NCBI RefSeq assembly: GCF_011927825.1
Contig: NZ_JAATJI010000001.1
Location: 1,488,001-1,552,000 of the forward strand
Source: Polymorphobacter fuscus
GTDB lineage: Bacteria > Pseudomonadota > Alphaproteobacteria > Sphingomonadales > Sphingomonadaceae
Direction of reading: 5' to 3'
Length of the DNA stretch: 64,000 nt
Within the stretch, counting starts at the first letter, position 1; the number at the start of each line of letters is the position of its first letter. Positions 47,014 to 56,242 of this stretch are shown here, one piece after another. Under the pieces are notes generated by a model. The model saw only the letters and a program-made list of their open reading frames with translations, did not search any database and was not told the DNA's origin. The position numbers and the translations under genes are program-made.

Positions 47014-49293
47014 TCAGCCAACCACGTCGGTCGATGCCAGCACGGCCATCGTCACCAGGTCGGACGCTGTCGCCGTCATCGGCGCGATCTGCACCGGCCG
47101 GCTCATGCCGACCAGCAAGGGCCCGATGACCCGGCCGGTGGCGACTTCCTTGAGCAGCTTGGCCGCGATATTGGCCGAATGCAGCCCCGGCATGATCAGC
47201 ACATTCGCCGGCCCCGAAAGCCGGCTGAACGGATAGAGGCTCCGCATCGCCGGATTGAGCGCCACATCCGCCGACATTTCGCCTTCATATTCGAAGCCGA
47301 CACCGCGCGCGTCGAGCAGTTTCACGGCCGCGCGCAGGTCGCCGATGATTTCGCCTGGCGGGTTGCCGAAGTTGGAATAGCTGATGAAGGCGACGCGCGG
47401 TTCCTGCCCCATGCGCCGCGCCACGCCGGCGGTGCGCTCGGCGATATCGGCGAGCATCGCCGCGTCGGGGCGTTCGTTGACGGTCGTGTCGGCGATGAAG
47501 ATGGTTTCCGACTTGCCGACATACAGATGGACGCCGAACGGCCGGCGCCCCGGCACCGGGTCGATGACCGCGCGCACCTGGCGGTAGGTGGTGGCAAAAT
47601 TGCGCGTCACGCCGGTCAGCATGACATCGGCCTCGCCCAGTTCGACCAGCATGGCGCCGAAGATGTTGCGTTCGTGATTGACCATCCGCTGGACATCGCG
47701 GAGCAACTGGCCGCGCCGCTGCAGCCGGGCGTAAAGCCGTTCGACCATGCGGGGCACCAACGGACTGTTGGCACTGTTGTGGATTTCATAGGCGTCGATG
47801 TCGGGCACCCCGATCCGCGCCAGTCCTTCGCGGATCGGCCCTTCGCGGCCGACCAGCACCGGCTCGCCATAGCCCTGGTTGCGATAGTTGACGGCGGCAC
47901 GCAGCACGACGTCCTGCTCGCCTTCGGCGAACACACACCGCCGCGGCCGGGCGCGCGCGGCTTCCACCGCGCCGGCCAGGATCGACGTCGTCGGGTTGAG
48001 GCGCGACCGCAGCTGCTGCCGATAGGCGGCTTCGTCGAAGAACGGCTTGCGCGCCACGCCCGATGCCATCGCCGCCTTGGCGACCGCCGTCGGAATTTCC
48101 TCGATCAGCCGCGGGTCGAACGGCGCCGGGATGATATATTCCGGCCCGAACATCCGCGCCTTGCCACCATAGGCGGCGGCGACTTCGTCGGGCACCTGCA
48201 TCCGCGCCAGCGCCGCGATGGCATTGGCGGCGGCCAGCTTCATCGCCTCGTTGATCTGCGTCGCGCGCACATCGAGCGCGCCGCGAAACAGATACGGGAA
48301 GCACAGGACGTTGTTGACCTGGTTCGGGTAATCGCTGCGCCCCGTAGCCACGATCGCGTCGGACCGGACCTTGGCGACGTCTTCCGGCGTGATTTCGGGA
48401 TCGGGGTTGGCCATGGCGAAGATGATCGGGTTGGGCGCCATGCTGGCGACCATCGCCTCGCTGACGGCGCCCTTCTGGCTCAGCCCGAGCAACAGGTCGG
48501 CGCCGACCACGGCTTCCGCCAGCGTGCGCGCCGCGGTATCGGACGCATGCGCCGATTTCCACTGGTTCATGCCCTTTTCGCGGCCCTTCCAGATCACGCC
48601 GCTGGTGTCGCACATGATGACGTCGCGGACGCCATAGGCCTTGATCAGCTCGGTGCAGGCGATCGCCGAAGCGCCGGCGCCGTTGACGACCATCTTGACG
48701 TCCTCCGGCCGGCGACCGGTCAGATGCAGCGCGTTGATGACGCCCGCGGCAGCGACGATGGCGGTGCCATGCTGGTCATCGTGAAAAACCGGGATGTTCA
48801 TCCGCTCCTTCAACGTCGTTTCGATGATGAAGCACTCGGGCGCCTTGATGTCCTCGAGGTTGATGCCGCCAAAGCTCGGCTCCATCAGTTCGACGGCATC
48901 GATGAAGCGATTCACGTCCTCGGTGGCGAGTTCGATGTCGATCGAATCGATGTCGGCAAAGCGCTTGAACAGCACCGACTTGCCTTCCATCACCGGCTTC
49001 GACGCCAGCGCGCCGAGGTTGCCCAGCCCCAGGATGGCGGTGCCGTTGGAAATGACGGCAACAAGGTTGCCCTTGATGGTATAATCATAGGCGGCATCCG
49101 GATCGGCGGCGATCGCCCGCACCGGTGCGGCAACGCCCGGCGAATAGGCCAGCGCCAGGTCGCGCGCCGTCGCCATCGGCTTTGATGCGATGATTTCCAG
49201 CTTGCCCGGCCGCCCGCCGATACGGTGGAAGGCCAGCGCCTCGCGGTCGCCGAAATCGGGGGCGCCGAGGGTGGGATCGGTATCGTCTGACAT
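47014..49293 (-). CDS. maeB: NADP-dependent malic enzyme with phosphotransacetylase-like C-terminus
   Basis: Oxidatively decarboxylates malate to pyruvate, giving NADPH. The N-terminal catalytic half (1-430) has YSPGVAAP, the ILGLGNLG motif, FHDDQHGTAIV with metal ligands and VVNGAGASAIAC in the NADP fold. The C-terminal half (about 440-759) resembles phosphate acetyltransferase and usually serves allosteric acetyl-CoA control. Length is 759. ATG 49293 has GGAG at a good distance. It is divergent from mutS, with 110 bp between starts. Confidence 0.94.
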   Translation of the reverse strand: MSDDTDPTLGAPDFGDREALAFHRIGGRPGKLEIIASKPMATARDLALAYSPGVAAPVRAIAADPDAAYDYTIKGNLVAVISNGTAILGLGNLGALASKPVMEGKSVLFKRFADIDSIDIELATEDVNRFIDAVELMEPSFGGINLEDIKAPECFIIETTLKERMNIPVFHDDQHGTAIVAAAGVINALHLTGRRPEDVKMVVNGAGASAIACTELIKAYGVRDVIMCDTSGVIWKGREKGMNQWKSAHASDTAARTLAEAVVGADLLLGLSQKGAVSEAMVASMAPNPIIFAMANPDPEITPEDVAKVRSDAIVATGRSDYPNQVNNVLCFPYLFRGALDVRATQINEAMKLAAANAIAALARMQVPDEVAAAYGGKARMFGPEYIIPAPFDPRLIEEIPTAVAKAAMASGVARKPFFDEAAYRQQLRSRLNPTTSILAGAVEAARARPRRCVFAEGEQDVVLRAAVNYRNQGYGEPVLVGREGPIREGLARIGVPDIDAYEIHNSANSPLVPRMVERLYARLQRRGQLLRDVQRMVNHERNIFGAMLVELGEADVMLTGVTRNFATTYRQVRAVIDPVPGRRPFGVHLYVGKSETIFIADTTVNERPDAAMLADIAERTAGVARRMGQEPRVAFISYSNFGNPPGEIIGDLRAAVKLLDARGVGFEYEGEMSADVALNPAMRSLYPFSRLSGPANVLIMPGLHSANIAAKLLKEVATGRVIGPLLVGMSRPVQIAPMTATASDLVTMAVLASTDVVG

Positions 49294-49403
49294 CAGGGTC
49301 TCCAAACTCGCCCGTGTGATAGGGGGTGGACCCCTGCACCGGCAAGCGAAAGCAGCCCGGGCGCGGCTTTGCGCCCGCCGGGGATCGCGGTAACAGCGGG
49401 GCA

Positions 49404-52055
49404 ATGACAGCCGCCAGCGCCACCGCCTCGCCGATGATCGCCCAGTTCCTGGCGCTGAAGGAGACCGCGCCCGACTGCCTGTTGTTCTTCCGCATGGGCG
49501 ATTTCTACGAACTGTTCTTCGACGATGCCGTCGCTGCCGCTGCCACGCTCGACATCGCGCTGACGAAGCGCGGCGAGCATCAGGGCGTGCCGATCCCGAT
49601 GTGCGGCGTCCCGGTTCATGCCGCCGATGCCTATCTGGCGCGGCTGATCAAGGGTGGTCACCGCGTCGCCATCGCCGAGCAGATCGAGGATCCGGCCGAA
49701 GCCCGCAAGCGCCCCGGCAAGACCATCGTCGCCCGCGCCATCACCCGCATCGTCACCCCCGGCACGCTGACCGAAAGCAACCTGCTCGACCCGCGCCGCG
49801 CCAACTGGCTGGCGGCAATCGCGCCCGGACCGGTCACGGGGCCCTGCACCGGCCTCGCGTGGTGCGACCTTTCGACCGGCGCTTTCGCAACCCGGGCCTG
49901 CGCCCCGGGCGAAGTCGCCGCAGAGCTGGCGCGGCTCAACGCCGCCGAACTGATCTACCCGGAGGGCACAACCGATACCCAGCTCGCTCATGCCGAGCGA
50001 AGCCGGGGAACGCCCAGACCGCCAGCCGACTTTCATCCCGCACGCGGCGAAACCCTGCTGAAATCCCGCTTCGGCGTCCTCACCCTCGATGGCTTCGGCA
50101 AGTTCACGCCGGCCGAGATCGCCGCCGCCGGCGCGCTGCTCGCCTATGTCGAGGCGACCGCAAAGGGCGCCGTGCCGCTGCTCGCCCCGCCGCGCCCCGA
50201 AGTGCCCGGCAGCACCATGGCGATCGACGCCGCCACCCGCACCAGCCTGGAACTGGCGCGCGGCGCTGGCGGCAGCCGCGCCGGCAGCTTGGAGGCCGCC
50301 ATCGATCGGACCGTCACCGCCGGCGGCGCCCGCCTGCTTGCCGCCGACCTGTCGGCACCGCTGACAGATGCCGCCGCCATCGGCGAACGGCTCGACCTTG
50401 TTGCCTGGTTCGCCGACTCCGGCAGCGTCCGCACGCGCAGCCGCGATGCGCTCGCCGCCATGCCCGATGTCGCCCGCGCGCTGGGCCGGCTCGCCGTCGG
50501 CCGCTGGGGACCGCGCGACCTTGCCGCGACGCGCGACGGGCTGGCGCTGGCACTGGCGCTGAAGTCAGCCCTGGGTGCGCCCAGCCTGACCACCCCACCC
50601 CTGCTCACCGCCACCCTCGCCCGCATCGGCCCCCATGGCGGCCTTGTCGAAGCCCTGCGCCGCGCACTTGTCGCCGAACCGCCGGTCGATGCCGGGGCCG
50701 GCGGCAGCATCGCCGCCGGCCATGACGCCGCGCTCGACACGCTGCGCGAAACCGCCCGCGACGGCCGCAGCGCCGTGGTCGCGCTCGAAACCCGGCTGCG
50801 CGCCGAAACCGGCGTCGCCGCGCTGAAGATCCGCCACAACGGGATCCTTGGCTATCACATCGAGGTCGCCGCCAAGTTCGCCGACCCGCTGCTGCGCGCC
50901 GATTCCGGCCTGATCCACCGCCAGACGCTCGCCGGGGTCGTCCGTTTCGGCAGCATGGACCTGTCGGCGCTCGCGGCCGCCATCGCCCAGGCCGGCGACC
51001 ATGCGCTGGCCGCCGAAACGGCGCATCTGGAGGAACTGCGCGACCAGGTGCTCGCCCAGGCCGCCGCCATCACCGAAACCGCCGCCGCGCTGGCCCGGAT
51101 CGATGTTGCCGCCGGGCTTGCCGAACTGGCGATGACCGAAGCCTGGGTCCGCCCGCGCGTCGACGCCACCACCGCCTTTCACATCGAGTCCGGCCGCCAC
51201 CCGGTGGTGGAAGCCGCCGTCAAGGCCAACCGCGGGCAGTTCGTCGCCAATGATTGCGATCTCAGCGCCGACGCCCGGCTGTGGCTCGTCACCGGCCCCA
51301 ACATGGCCGGCAAATCGACCTTCCTGCGTCAGAATGCCCTTATCGCCGTCCTTGCCCAGGCCGGCAGCTTCGTGCCTGCCCGCGCGGCGCACATCGGCGT
51401 CGTCGACCGCCTGTTCAGCCGGGTCGGCGCCGCCGACGACCTGGCGCAGGGCCGCAGCACCTTCATGGTCGAAATGGTCGAAACCGCCGCCATCCTGTCC
51501 GGGGCCGGCCCGCGCAGCCTCGTCATCCTCGATGAAGTCGGGCGCGGGACGTCGACCTATGACGGCCTCGCCATCGCCTGGGCGGTGCTGGAGGCGGTCC
51601 ACGACGACCTGCAGTGCCGCTGCCTGTTCGCCACCCATTATCACGAGCTGGTAGCGCTGAAGGACCGGCTGCGCAGCCTCGCCACGGTCAGCGTCGCGGC
51701 ACGCGAGTGGAAGGGCGATCTCGTCTTCCTCCACCAGGTTCGTCCGGGCGCCGCCGACAAAAGCTATGGCCTCGCCGTCGCCCGCCTGGCGGGCGTGCCT
51801 GCCCCGGTGCTCGCCCGCGCCCGCAGCGTGCTGGCCCGGCTGGAGGCCAACCGCGACCGCACGGGCGGCCTAGCGGCCGGCCTGTCCGACCTGCCGCTGT
51901 TCGGCGCAGCGCCCGCGGCGCCCGCCGGCGACGCGCTGCGCGACCGGCTGGCGGGCATCGACATCGATTCGGTCACGCCGCGCGAGGCGCTCGACCTGCT
52001 CGCGGAACTGCAGGCGTTGGCGGGGGGTGACGGCGGCAACCCGCCGCAACCATGA
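49404..52055 (+). CDS. mutS: DNA mismatch repair protein MutS
   Basis: Recognises mismatches and small loops. The N-terminal mismatch-binding domain has MGDFYELFFDD with the Phe-x-Glu wedge near residue 33. Connector, lever and clamp domains follow, then the ATPase with VTGPNMAGKSTFLRQ (Walker A, about 632), DEVGRGTSTYDG and FATHYHEL. Length is 883, usual for MutS. ATG 49404 is chosen although its ribosome binding site is weak; an in-frame ATG 49326 adds a non-conserved tail. A dispersed-repeat-like stretch (49985-50013) is read in frame in the connector domain. Confidence 0.96.
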   Translation: MTAASATASPMIAQFLALKETAPDCLLFFRMGDFYELFFDDAVAAAATLDIALTKRGEHQGVPIPMCGVPVHAADAYLARLIKGGHRVAIAEQIEDPAEARKRPGKTIVARAITRIVTPGTLTESNLLDPRRANWLAAIAPGPVTGPCTGLAWCDLSTGAFATRACAPGEVAAELARLNAAELIYPEGTTDTQLAHAERSRGTPRPPADFHPARGETLLKSRFGVLTLDGFGKFTPAEIAAAGALLAYVEATAKGAVPLLAPPRPEVPGSTMAIDAATRTSLELARGAGGSRAGSLEAAIDRTVTAGGARLLAADLSAPLTDAAAIGERLDLVAWFADSGSVRTRSRDALAAMPDVARALGRLAVGRWGPRDLAATRDGLALALALKSALGAPSLTTPPLLTATLARIGPHGGLVEALRRALVAEPPVDAGAGGSIAAGHDAALDTLRETARDGRSAVVALETRLRAETGVAALKIRHNGILGYHIEVAAKFADPLLRADSGLIHRQTLAGVVRFGSMDLSALAAAIAQAGDHALAAETAHLEELRDQVLAQAAAITETAAALARIDVAAGLAELAMTEAWVRPRVDATTAFHIESGRHPVVEAAVKANRGQFVANDCDLSADARLWLVTGPNMAGKSTFLRQNALIAVLAQAGSFVPARAAHIGVVDRLFSRVGAADDLAQGRSTFMVEMVETAAILSGAGPRSLVILDEVGRGTSTYDGLAIAWAVLEAVHDDLQCRCLFATHYHELVALKDRLRSLATVSVAAREWKGDLVFLHQVRPGAADKSYGLAVARLAGVPAPVLARARSVLARLEANRDRTGGLAAGLSDLPLFGAAPAAPAGDALRDRLAGIDIDSVTPREALDLLAELQALAGGDGGNPPQP
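49985..50013 (+). repeat. Copy of a dispersed GC-rich repeat inside mutS
   Basis: The stretch begins CGCTCATGCCGAGCGAAGCC and matches the intergenic copy at 52062-52090 at 24 of 29 positions, including CCGAGCGAAG. In mutS it is translated in frame as LAHAERSRGTPR, in the connector domain. Confidence 0.6.
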
Positions 52056-52061
52056 CAATCC

Positions 52062-52090
52062 CGCTCATCCCGAGCGAAGTCGAGGGACCC
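52062..52090 (+). repeat. Intergenic copy of the dispersed repeat
   Basis: Begins CGCTCATCCCGAGCGAAGTC and continues GAGGGACCC, in the 86-bp gap between the convergent mutS and phosphomannomutase genes. Sequences of this kind (CCGAGCGAAGTCGAGGGA) are known as scattered repeats in sphingomonad and related genomes; copy number cannot be judged from this window. Confidence 0.6.
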
Positions 52091-52141
52091 TCGGACCGCT
52101 GACCGAGCGGGATCCGGTCCAGACCCCGCTCCGTCAGGCGC

Positions 52142-53524
52142 TCAGTGCCCGACCACCGTCGGTTCGACACCCGATTCCGCCAGCTGCGCGTTCAGTTCGC
52201 CCTGCAGCCGCTCCAGCGCCGCCTGGTCGTGCGCCTCGACCCGCGCCACCAGCACGTCCTGGGTGTTCGATGCGCGCAGCAGCCACCAGCCATCGGGCGT
52301 CGTCACGCGCGCACCATCGGTTTCGTTGACCGTCGCGCCCGCCGCCTTCAGCCGCGCCAGAACTTCGGTGACCACCGCGAACTTGCGGTCCTCGCTCGAC
52401 TGGAAGCGCAGTTCGGGGGTGTTGACCATCACCGGCATGGCATCCTTCAGTGCCGTCAGCGAGCCGCCCAACTGGTCGACGGCGCGGATCAGCCGGATGC
52501 CGGCATAGATGCCATCATCAAAGCCATACCATTGGTGCTTGAAGAAGATGTGGCCGCTCATTTCCCCGGCGAGCGGCGAATCGACTTCCTTCATCTTGGC
52601 CTTGATCAGGCTGTGCCCGGTCTTCCACATCAGCGGCGTGCCGCCCAGTTCGGCAATGCGGTCGTACAACGCCTGGCTGGCCTTCACATCGGCGATGATC
52701 GTGCCACCGGGCAGGTCCTTCAGCACCGGCTCGGCAAGGATACCCAGCAGCTGGTCGCCCCAGACGACGCGGCCCTGGCCATCGACCGCGCCCAGGCGAT
52801 CGGCATCGCCATCGAACGCCAGGCCGAAGTCGCAACCCTTTTCGGCCACGCAAGCCTTCAGATCGACAAGGTTCTTTTCCTCGGTCGGGTCCGGGTGATG
52901 GTTGGGGAAAGTGCCATCGACTTCGGGAAACAGCACATAATGGGTGCCGGGCAGCCGCTTCACCAGCTTTTCGACCACCGGGCCGGCGACGCCGTTGCCG
53001 CAATCCCAGGCGATGGTGAACGGTGTCGTCGCATCGAAATCCTGCAGCAGCCGATCGACATAGCGATCCATGATCGGCACCGTTTCGTGGCTGCCCTCGC
53101 CGCTGTCCCAATCGCCCGCGGCCGACATTTCGCCGAGCGCGCGGATGTCGCTGCCGAAGAACGGACGGTCGGACAACAGCATCTTGAAGCCATTGTATGC
53201 CGGCGGGTTGTGGCTGCCGGTGATCATCACGCCGCCGTCGCAGCCGAGTTCATAGACTGCATAATAGAGCATCGGCGTCGGCCCGACGCCGACCCGCACC
53301 GCATCGACGCCGGCAGCGTTCAACCCCTTGACCAGTTCGGCTTCGAACCCCGGCGACGATTCGCGGCCGTCATAGCCCACGGCGACGCGGCTGCCGCCGG
53401 CGCGGCGGACGATGGTGCCGAAGCTGCGGCCGATCGCCAGCGCATCGGCGCCGGTCAGGGTGTCGCCGACCAGCCCGCGAATGTCATATTCGCGCAGGGT
53501 CGTCGGATCGAAAATATGGGCCAC
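52142..53524 (-). CDS. Phosphomannomutase/phosphoglucomutase
   Basis: Interconverts hexose 1- and 6-phosphates for exopolysaccharide and cell-envelope precursors. Alpha-D-phosphohexomutase signatures: [11 protein letters not shown] with the phosphoserine (about residue 101), FDGDADRLG metal loop (about 240), GEMSGHIFF sugar-binding loop and RASNTQD phosphate loop. Length is 460, as in AlgC-type enzymes. The GTG start follows GGAG. It converges with mutS. Confidence 0.93.
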   Translation of the reverse strand: MAHIFDPTTLREYDIRGLVGDTLTGADALAIGRSFGTIVRRAGGSRVAVGYDGRESSPGFEAELVKGLNAAGVDAVRVGVGPTPMLYYAVYELGCDGGVMITGSHNPPAYNGFKMLLSDRPFFGSDIRALGEMSAAGDWDSGEGSHETVPIMDRYVDRLLQDFDATTPFTIAWDCGNGVAGPVVEKLVKRLPGTHYVLFPEVDGTFPNHHPDPTEEKNLVDLKACVAEKGCDFGLAFDGDADRLGAVDGQGRVVWGDQLLGILAEPVLKDLPGGTIIADVKASQALYDRIAELGGTPLMWKTGHSLIKAKMKEVDSPLAGEMSGHIFFKHQWYGFDDGIYAGIRLIRAVDQLGGSLTALKDAMPVMVNTPELRFQSSEDRKFAVVTEVLARLKAAGATVNETDGARVTTPDGWWLLRASNTQDVLVARVEAHDQAALERLQGELNAQLAESGVEPTVVGH

Positions 53525-53635
53525 GAGTTCGGTCTCCGTTATGACGTTTCCGGCGCCCCACCTCGCCGCCGCTTCGTTAGCCCGGCAGGCCCCGGCTTGC
53601 CAAGCCGATGTTGCAGTGCATCATCATCGGCTCAT

Positions 53636-54016
53636 CTATTTCGCCAGCCGCGCCAGCAGCAGATCGCGCGCCTCCGTCACCGCCTGTGCCGCGGCATCGC
53701 TGCCGCCGGCATCGGGGTGCGCCGCTGCCATCCGGGCCCGCCACGCCGCCTGGATGATCGCCGCGTCGGCATTTTCCCCCACCCCGAGTGTGTGGCGCGC
53801 GGCGATGGCCGGGTCGGCCGGCCGGTTATAGCGCCACCAGCCCCAGGCGACGGCGGCCGCCACCAGCGCCGGCACGATCTTGCCGCCCTCCAGCATCTTC
53901 ACCGCCACCCGCATCGCTGCCCCGGTGCCGAGCAAGCGGAGCAGATTGGGGACCAGTTCGCCCTTCTTGTGCAGCCACCAGGCAAGTGCTGCCGCCAGCA
54001 GCAGGGCGATGCTCAT
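53636..54016 (-). CDS. Small membrane J-domain protein
   Basis: A possible Hsp70 co-chaperone anchored in the inner membrane. Two hydrophobic segments (IALLLAAALAWWLH at the N-terminus and VPALVAAAVAWGWW around 48-61) are followed by a C-terminal J-like domain with the HPD tripeptide in AAAHPDAGGSD. Length is 126. It resembles TimB/Pam18-like bacterial J proteins. Its ATG overlaps the stop of the MipZ-like gene (ATGA), so the two are translated together. Confidence 0.8.
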   Translation of the reverse strand: MSIALLLAAALAWWLHKKGELVPNLLRLLGTGAAMRVAVKMLEGGKIVPALVAAAVAWGWWRYNRPADPAIAARHTLGVGENADAAIIQAAWRARMAAAHPDAGGSDAAAQAVTEARDLLLARLAK

Positions 54017-54810
54017 GCGGCCGGCAACCGCGACGGGTCCCACCCCGGCAAGTTGAGCGCGGCCAGCAACGCCCGCAATTCGGTGCGCGCACCGACGTGG
54101 CTGAGGCTGAAATCCTCCAGCGCCGCACGGTCGAGCAGCGTCAGCCCGCGCGGGAAGAACTCGCGGTAGATGACACGTTCGGTCAGCCCGCCGACAACGC
54201 GGAAGCCGACGCGGCCGGACAGCGCCTCCAGCGCCGCGCCCACTCTTTTGCGATTGCGGGCTTCCAGGCTCGACAGGCGGTTGCGCAGCACCACCCAATC
54301 GACCGTCACGCCATCGGCCTTGGCCCGCGCCCGCCGCGCATCCCAGATCAGCTCGGCATAGAAACTCGGCCGGCGGACGGCGAAGGTTTCGGGGTCGACC
54401 TGGCCGATCAGGTCGAAATCGACGAAGCTGTCGTTGATCGGGGTGATGATCGTGTCGGCCGCCGCCAGCGCCGCGCGCGCCAGTGCCGAATCGCGCCCCG
54501 GCGTGTCGATGACGAGGAAGTCGAGCGGCTGGGCCTGCTCAAGCCGCAGCGCCAGTTCGGCCACGTCGCCGTCCCCGTCGGCGATCACCGCGACATCGGG
54601 CGTCGGCAACGCCAGGTCGCGCTTGCGGGCAAAGGCCACGCGGTTTTCCAGATAGCGCGCCACGGTGCGCTGGCGCGAATCGAGATCGAGCATGGCAACG
54701 CTGAAACCGGCATGCGCCAGCGCCACGGCGATGTGGACCGCGGTCGTCGATTTGCCCGATCCGCCCTTTTCATTGCCGAGCACGATGAGGTGCGCGCGCT
54801 TGCCTGTCAC
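54013..54810 (-). CDS. mipZ: MipZ-like division-plane positioning ATPase (ParA/MinD family)
   Basis: In Caulobacter MipZ forms a polar gradient with ParB and inhibits FtsZ. The deviant Walker A is GNEKGGSGKST near residue 15, followed by MLDLDSRQRTVARYLENR, a MipZ hallmark, and switch DFLVIDTPGRDS. The C-terminal half matches the roughly 270-residue MipZ size (265). The start is GTG 54810, giving the motif close to the N-terminus. It is divergent from panC. No parAB is in the window. Confidence 0.9.
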   Translation of the reverse strand: MTGKRAHLIVLGNEKGGSGKSTTAVHIAVALAHAGFSVAMLDLDSRQRTVARYLENRVAFARKRDLALPTPDVAVIADGDGDVAELALRLEQAQPLDFLVIDTPGRDSALARAALAAADTIITPINDSFVDFDLIGQVDPETFAVRRPSFYAELIWDARRARAKADGVTVDWVVLRNRLSSLEARNRKRVGAALEALSGRVGFRVVGGLTERVIYREFFPRGLTLLDRAALEDFSLSHVGARTELRALLAALNLPGWDPSRLPAA

Positions 54811-54901
54811 TATTGATGCCCCGCCGTGCTTGCCTGATGGCCTTGCCAACTGCGGCGGTTTCGCACACAGCCGCGCGCCTATGTCAATCGCAAGGCGTAT
54901 C

Positions 54902-55765
54902 ATGGCCGCACCCGTCGTTCCCGCGCCAATGGCGATCGTGCGGACGCCGGCCGCGCTTACCGCCGCCGTCGCCGCCTGGCAGCGCGACGGGCTGCGCGTC
55001 GCCTTCGTGCCTACAATGGGGGCGCTGCACGCCGGTCACCTGGCGCTGGTCACCGAAGGCTTGCGCCACGCCGACCGCGTCGTCGCCTCGATCTTCGTCA
55101 ATCCCAAACAGTTCGGCCCCGCCGAAGACCTCGATCGCTATCCGCGCGACGAAGCCGGCGATGCGGCCAAGCTGGTCGGCGCCGGCTGCACCTTGCTCTA
55201 CGCCCCCAGCGTCGAAACCATGTATCCGCCGGGGTTCGCCAGCTTTGTTCGCGTCGCCGGCCTGCCCGACCTGTTGTGCGGCCGCGTCCGGCCCGGCCAT
55301 TTCGACGGCGTCGCCACCGTGGTTTCCAAGCTGCTGGCGGCGGCGCGCGCCGATGTCGCGGTTTTCGGGGAAAAGGACTGGCAGCAGCTGGCGATCATCC
55401 GCCGCATGGCAGCCGATCTCGACCTCGGCACGCAGATCATCGGGGCCGGGATCGTCCGCGACAGCGATGGCCTCGCCCTGTCATCGCGCAACCTCTACCT
55501 GACCCCCGATGAACGGCAACGCGCGCTGGCCCTGCCGCGGGCGCTGGCAACGGCACAAGCGACCCTGCGCACCGGGGAGCCTGTCGCAGCCACGCTCGCC
55601 GCGGCATCGACGGCACTCGCCGCCGCCGGCTTTGCCAGGGTCGACTATGTAGAACTGGTCGATGGCGAAACGCTCGGCGCTCTCGACGCGCCCGTACCCG
55701 GCGCCCGCATCATGGCGGCCGCGGTGATGGGCACGACGCGGCTGATCGACAATCTGGCGATCTGA
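54902..55765 (+). CDS. panC: Pantothenate synthetase
   Basis: Condenses pantoate and beta-alanine to pantothenate, with ATP, in the coenzyme A pathway (coaBC is at 40.2 kb). Nucleotidyltransferase motifs: PTMGALHAGHLAL (HIGH-type, about residue 28), FVNPKQFGPAEDLDRYPR, GEKDWQQL and the KMSKS-equivalent DGLALSSRN. Length is 287. ATG 54902 is preceded by AAGG. The stop is 3 bp from the convergent small exported protein gene. Confidence 0.95.
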   Translation: MAAPVVPAPMAIVRTPAALTAAVAAWQRDGLRVAFVPTMGALHAGHLALVTEGLRHADRVVASIFVNPKQFGPAEDLDRYPRDEAGDAAKLVGAGCTLLYAPSVETMYPPGFASFVRVAGLPDLLCGRVRPGHFDGVATVVSKLLAAARADVAVFGEKDWQQLAIIRRMAADLDLGTQIIGAGIVRDSDGLALSSRNLYLTPDERQRALALPRALATAQATLRTGEPVAATLAAASTALAAAGFARVDYVELVDGETLGALDAPVPGARIMAAAVMGTTRLIDNLAI

Positions 55766-55768
55766 CGC

Positions 55769-56233
55769 TTACCAGGCCGGCTGGCGCCCCAGGCTCGATC
55801 CGAAGGTCGATCCGAGGCCCATCCCCATCCCGAGCCCCATGCTCATATTGCGCTGCGCCAGCACATTGCCGCCGCCATAGGGGCCATAGCCGTAATAGCC
55901 CGGCAGCCGGCTGTTCGAAAAGGCGAAGGTCGCGCTGGCATTGTCGCTGAGCGGGACGCCGACGACACCATAGATGCCGCGTGCGCCGCCGGTGCCGACC
56001 ATCATCCCGACTTCACCGTGCGGCCGCCGGTCGGGCAGCCCCGGCAACAGCGCCGGATCATCGGCATCGGGTCGCCGCGATGCCGTTTCGAGGACGGCCG
56101 CCTTCTGTTCGGGCGTCAGCCCGTAAACCTGCGGCGCCGGCGGGCCGGTCACCGGTTCGGCGGCCAGGGCGGACCCCGCGGCACACAGGACGGTGGCAAG
56201 GGCAAGGAAACGGATCATCTGGTCAGCTTTCAC
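55769..56233 (-). CDS. Small exported protein of unknown function, Gly/Met-rich C-terminus
   Basis: No family recognised. A signal peptide is evident (MIRFLALATVLCAAGSALA), then a Pro-rich stretch and a central part with GMMVGTGGARGIYGVVGVPLSD that may form beta strands. The tail is rich in Gly, Tyr and Met (LPGYYGYGPYGGG, MSMGLGMGMGLG). Length is 154 from GTG 56233 or 149 from ATG 56218. It follows the FemAB/GNAT-like gene by 9 bp and is the last gene of that cluster. The pattern suggests a periplasmic or outer-membrane-associated protein. Confidence 0.65.
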   Translation of the reverse strand: MKADQMIRFLALATVLCAAGSALAAEPVTGPPAPQVYGLTPEQKAAVLETASRRPDADDPALLPGLPDRRPHGEVGMMVGTGGARGIYGVVGVPLSDNASATFAFSNSRLPGYYGYGPYGGGNVLAQRNMSMGLGMGMGLGSTFGSSLGRQPAW

Positions 56234-56242
56234 CCCAAGACC

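Noticed and set aside
51649..51659. A GGTAGCGCTGA sequence in mutS resembling the LacI operator
   Set aside because: Only part of the palindrome, inside a conserved coding segment, with no promoter nearby.
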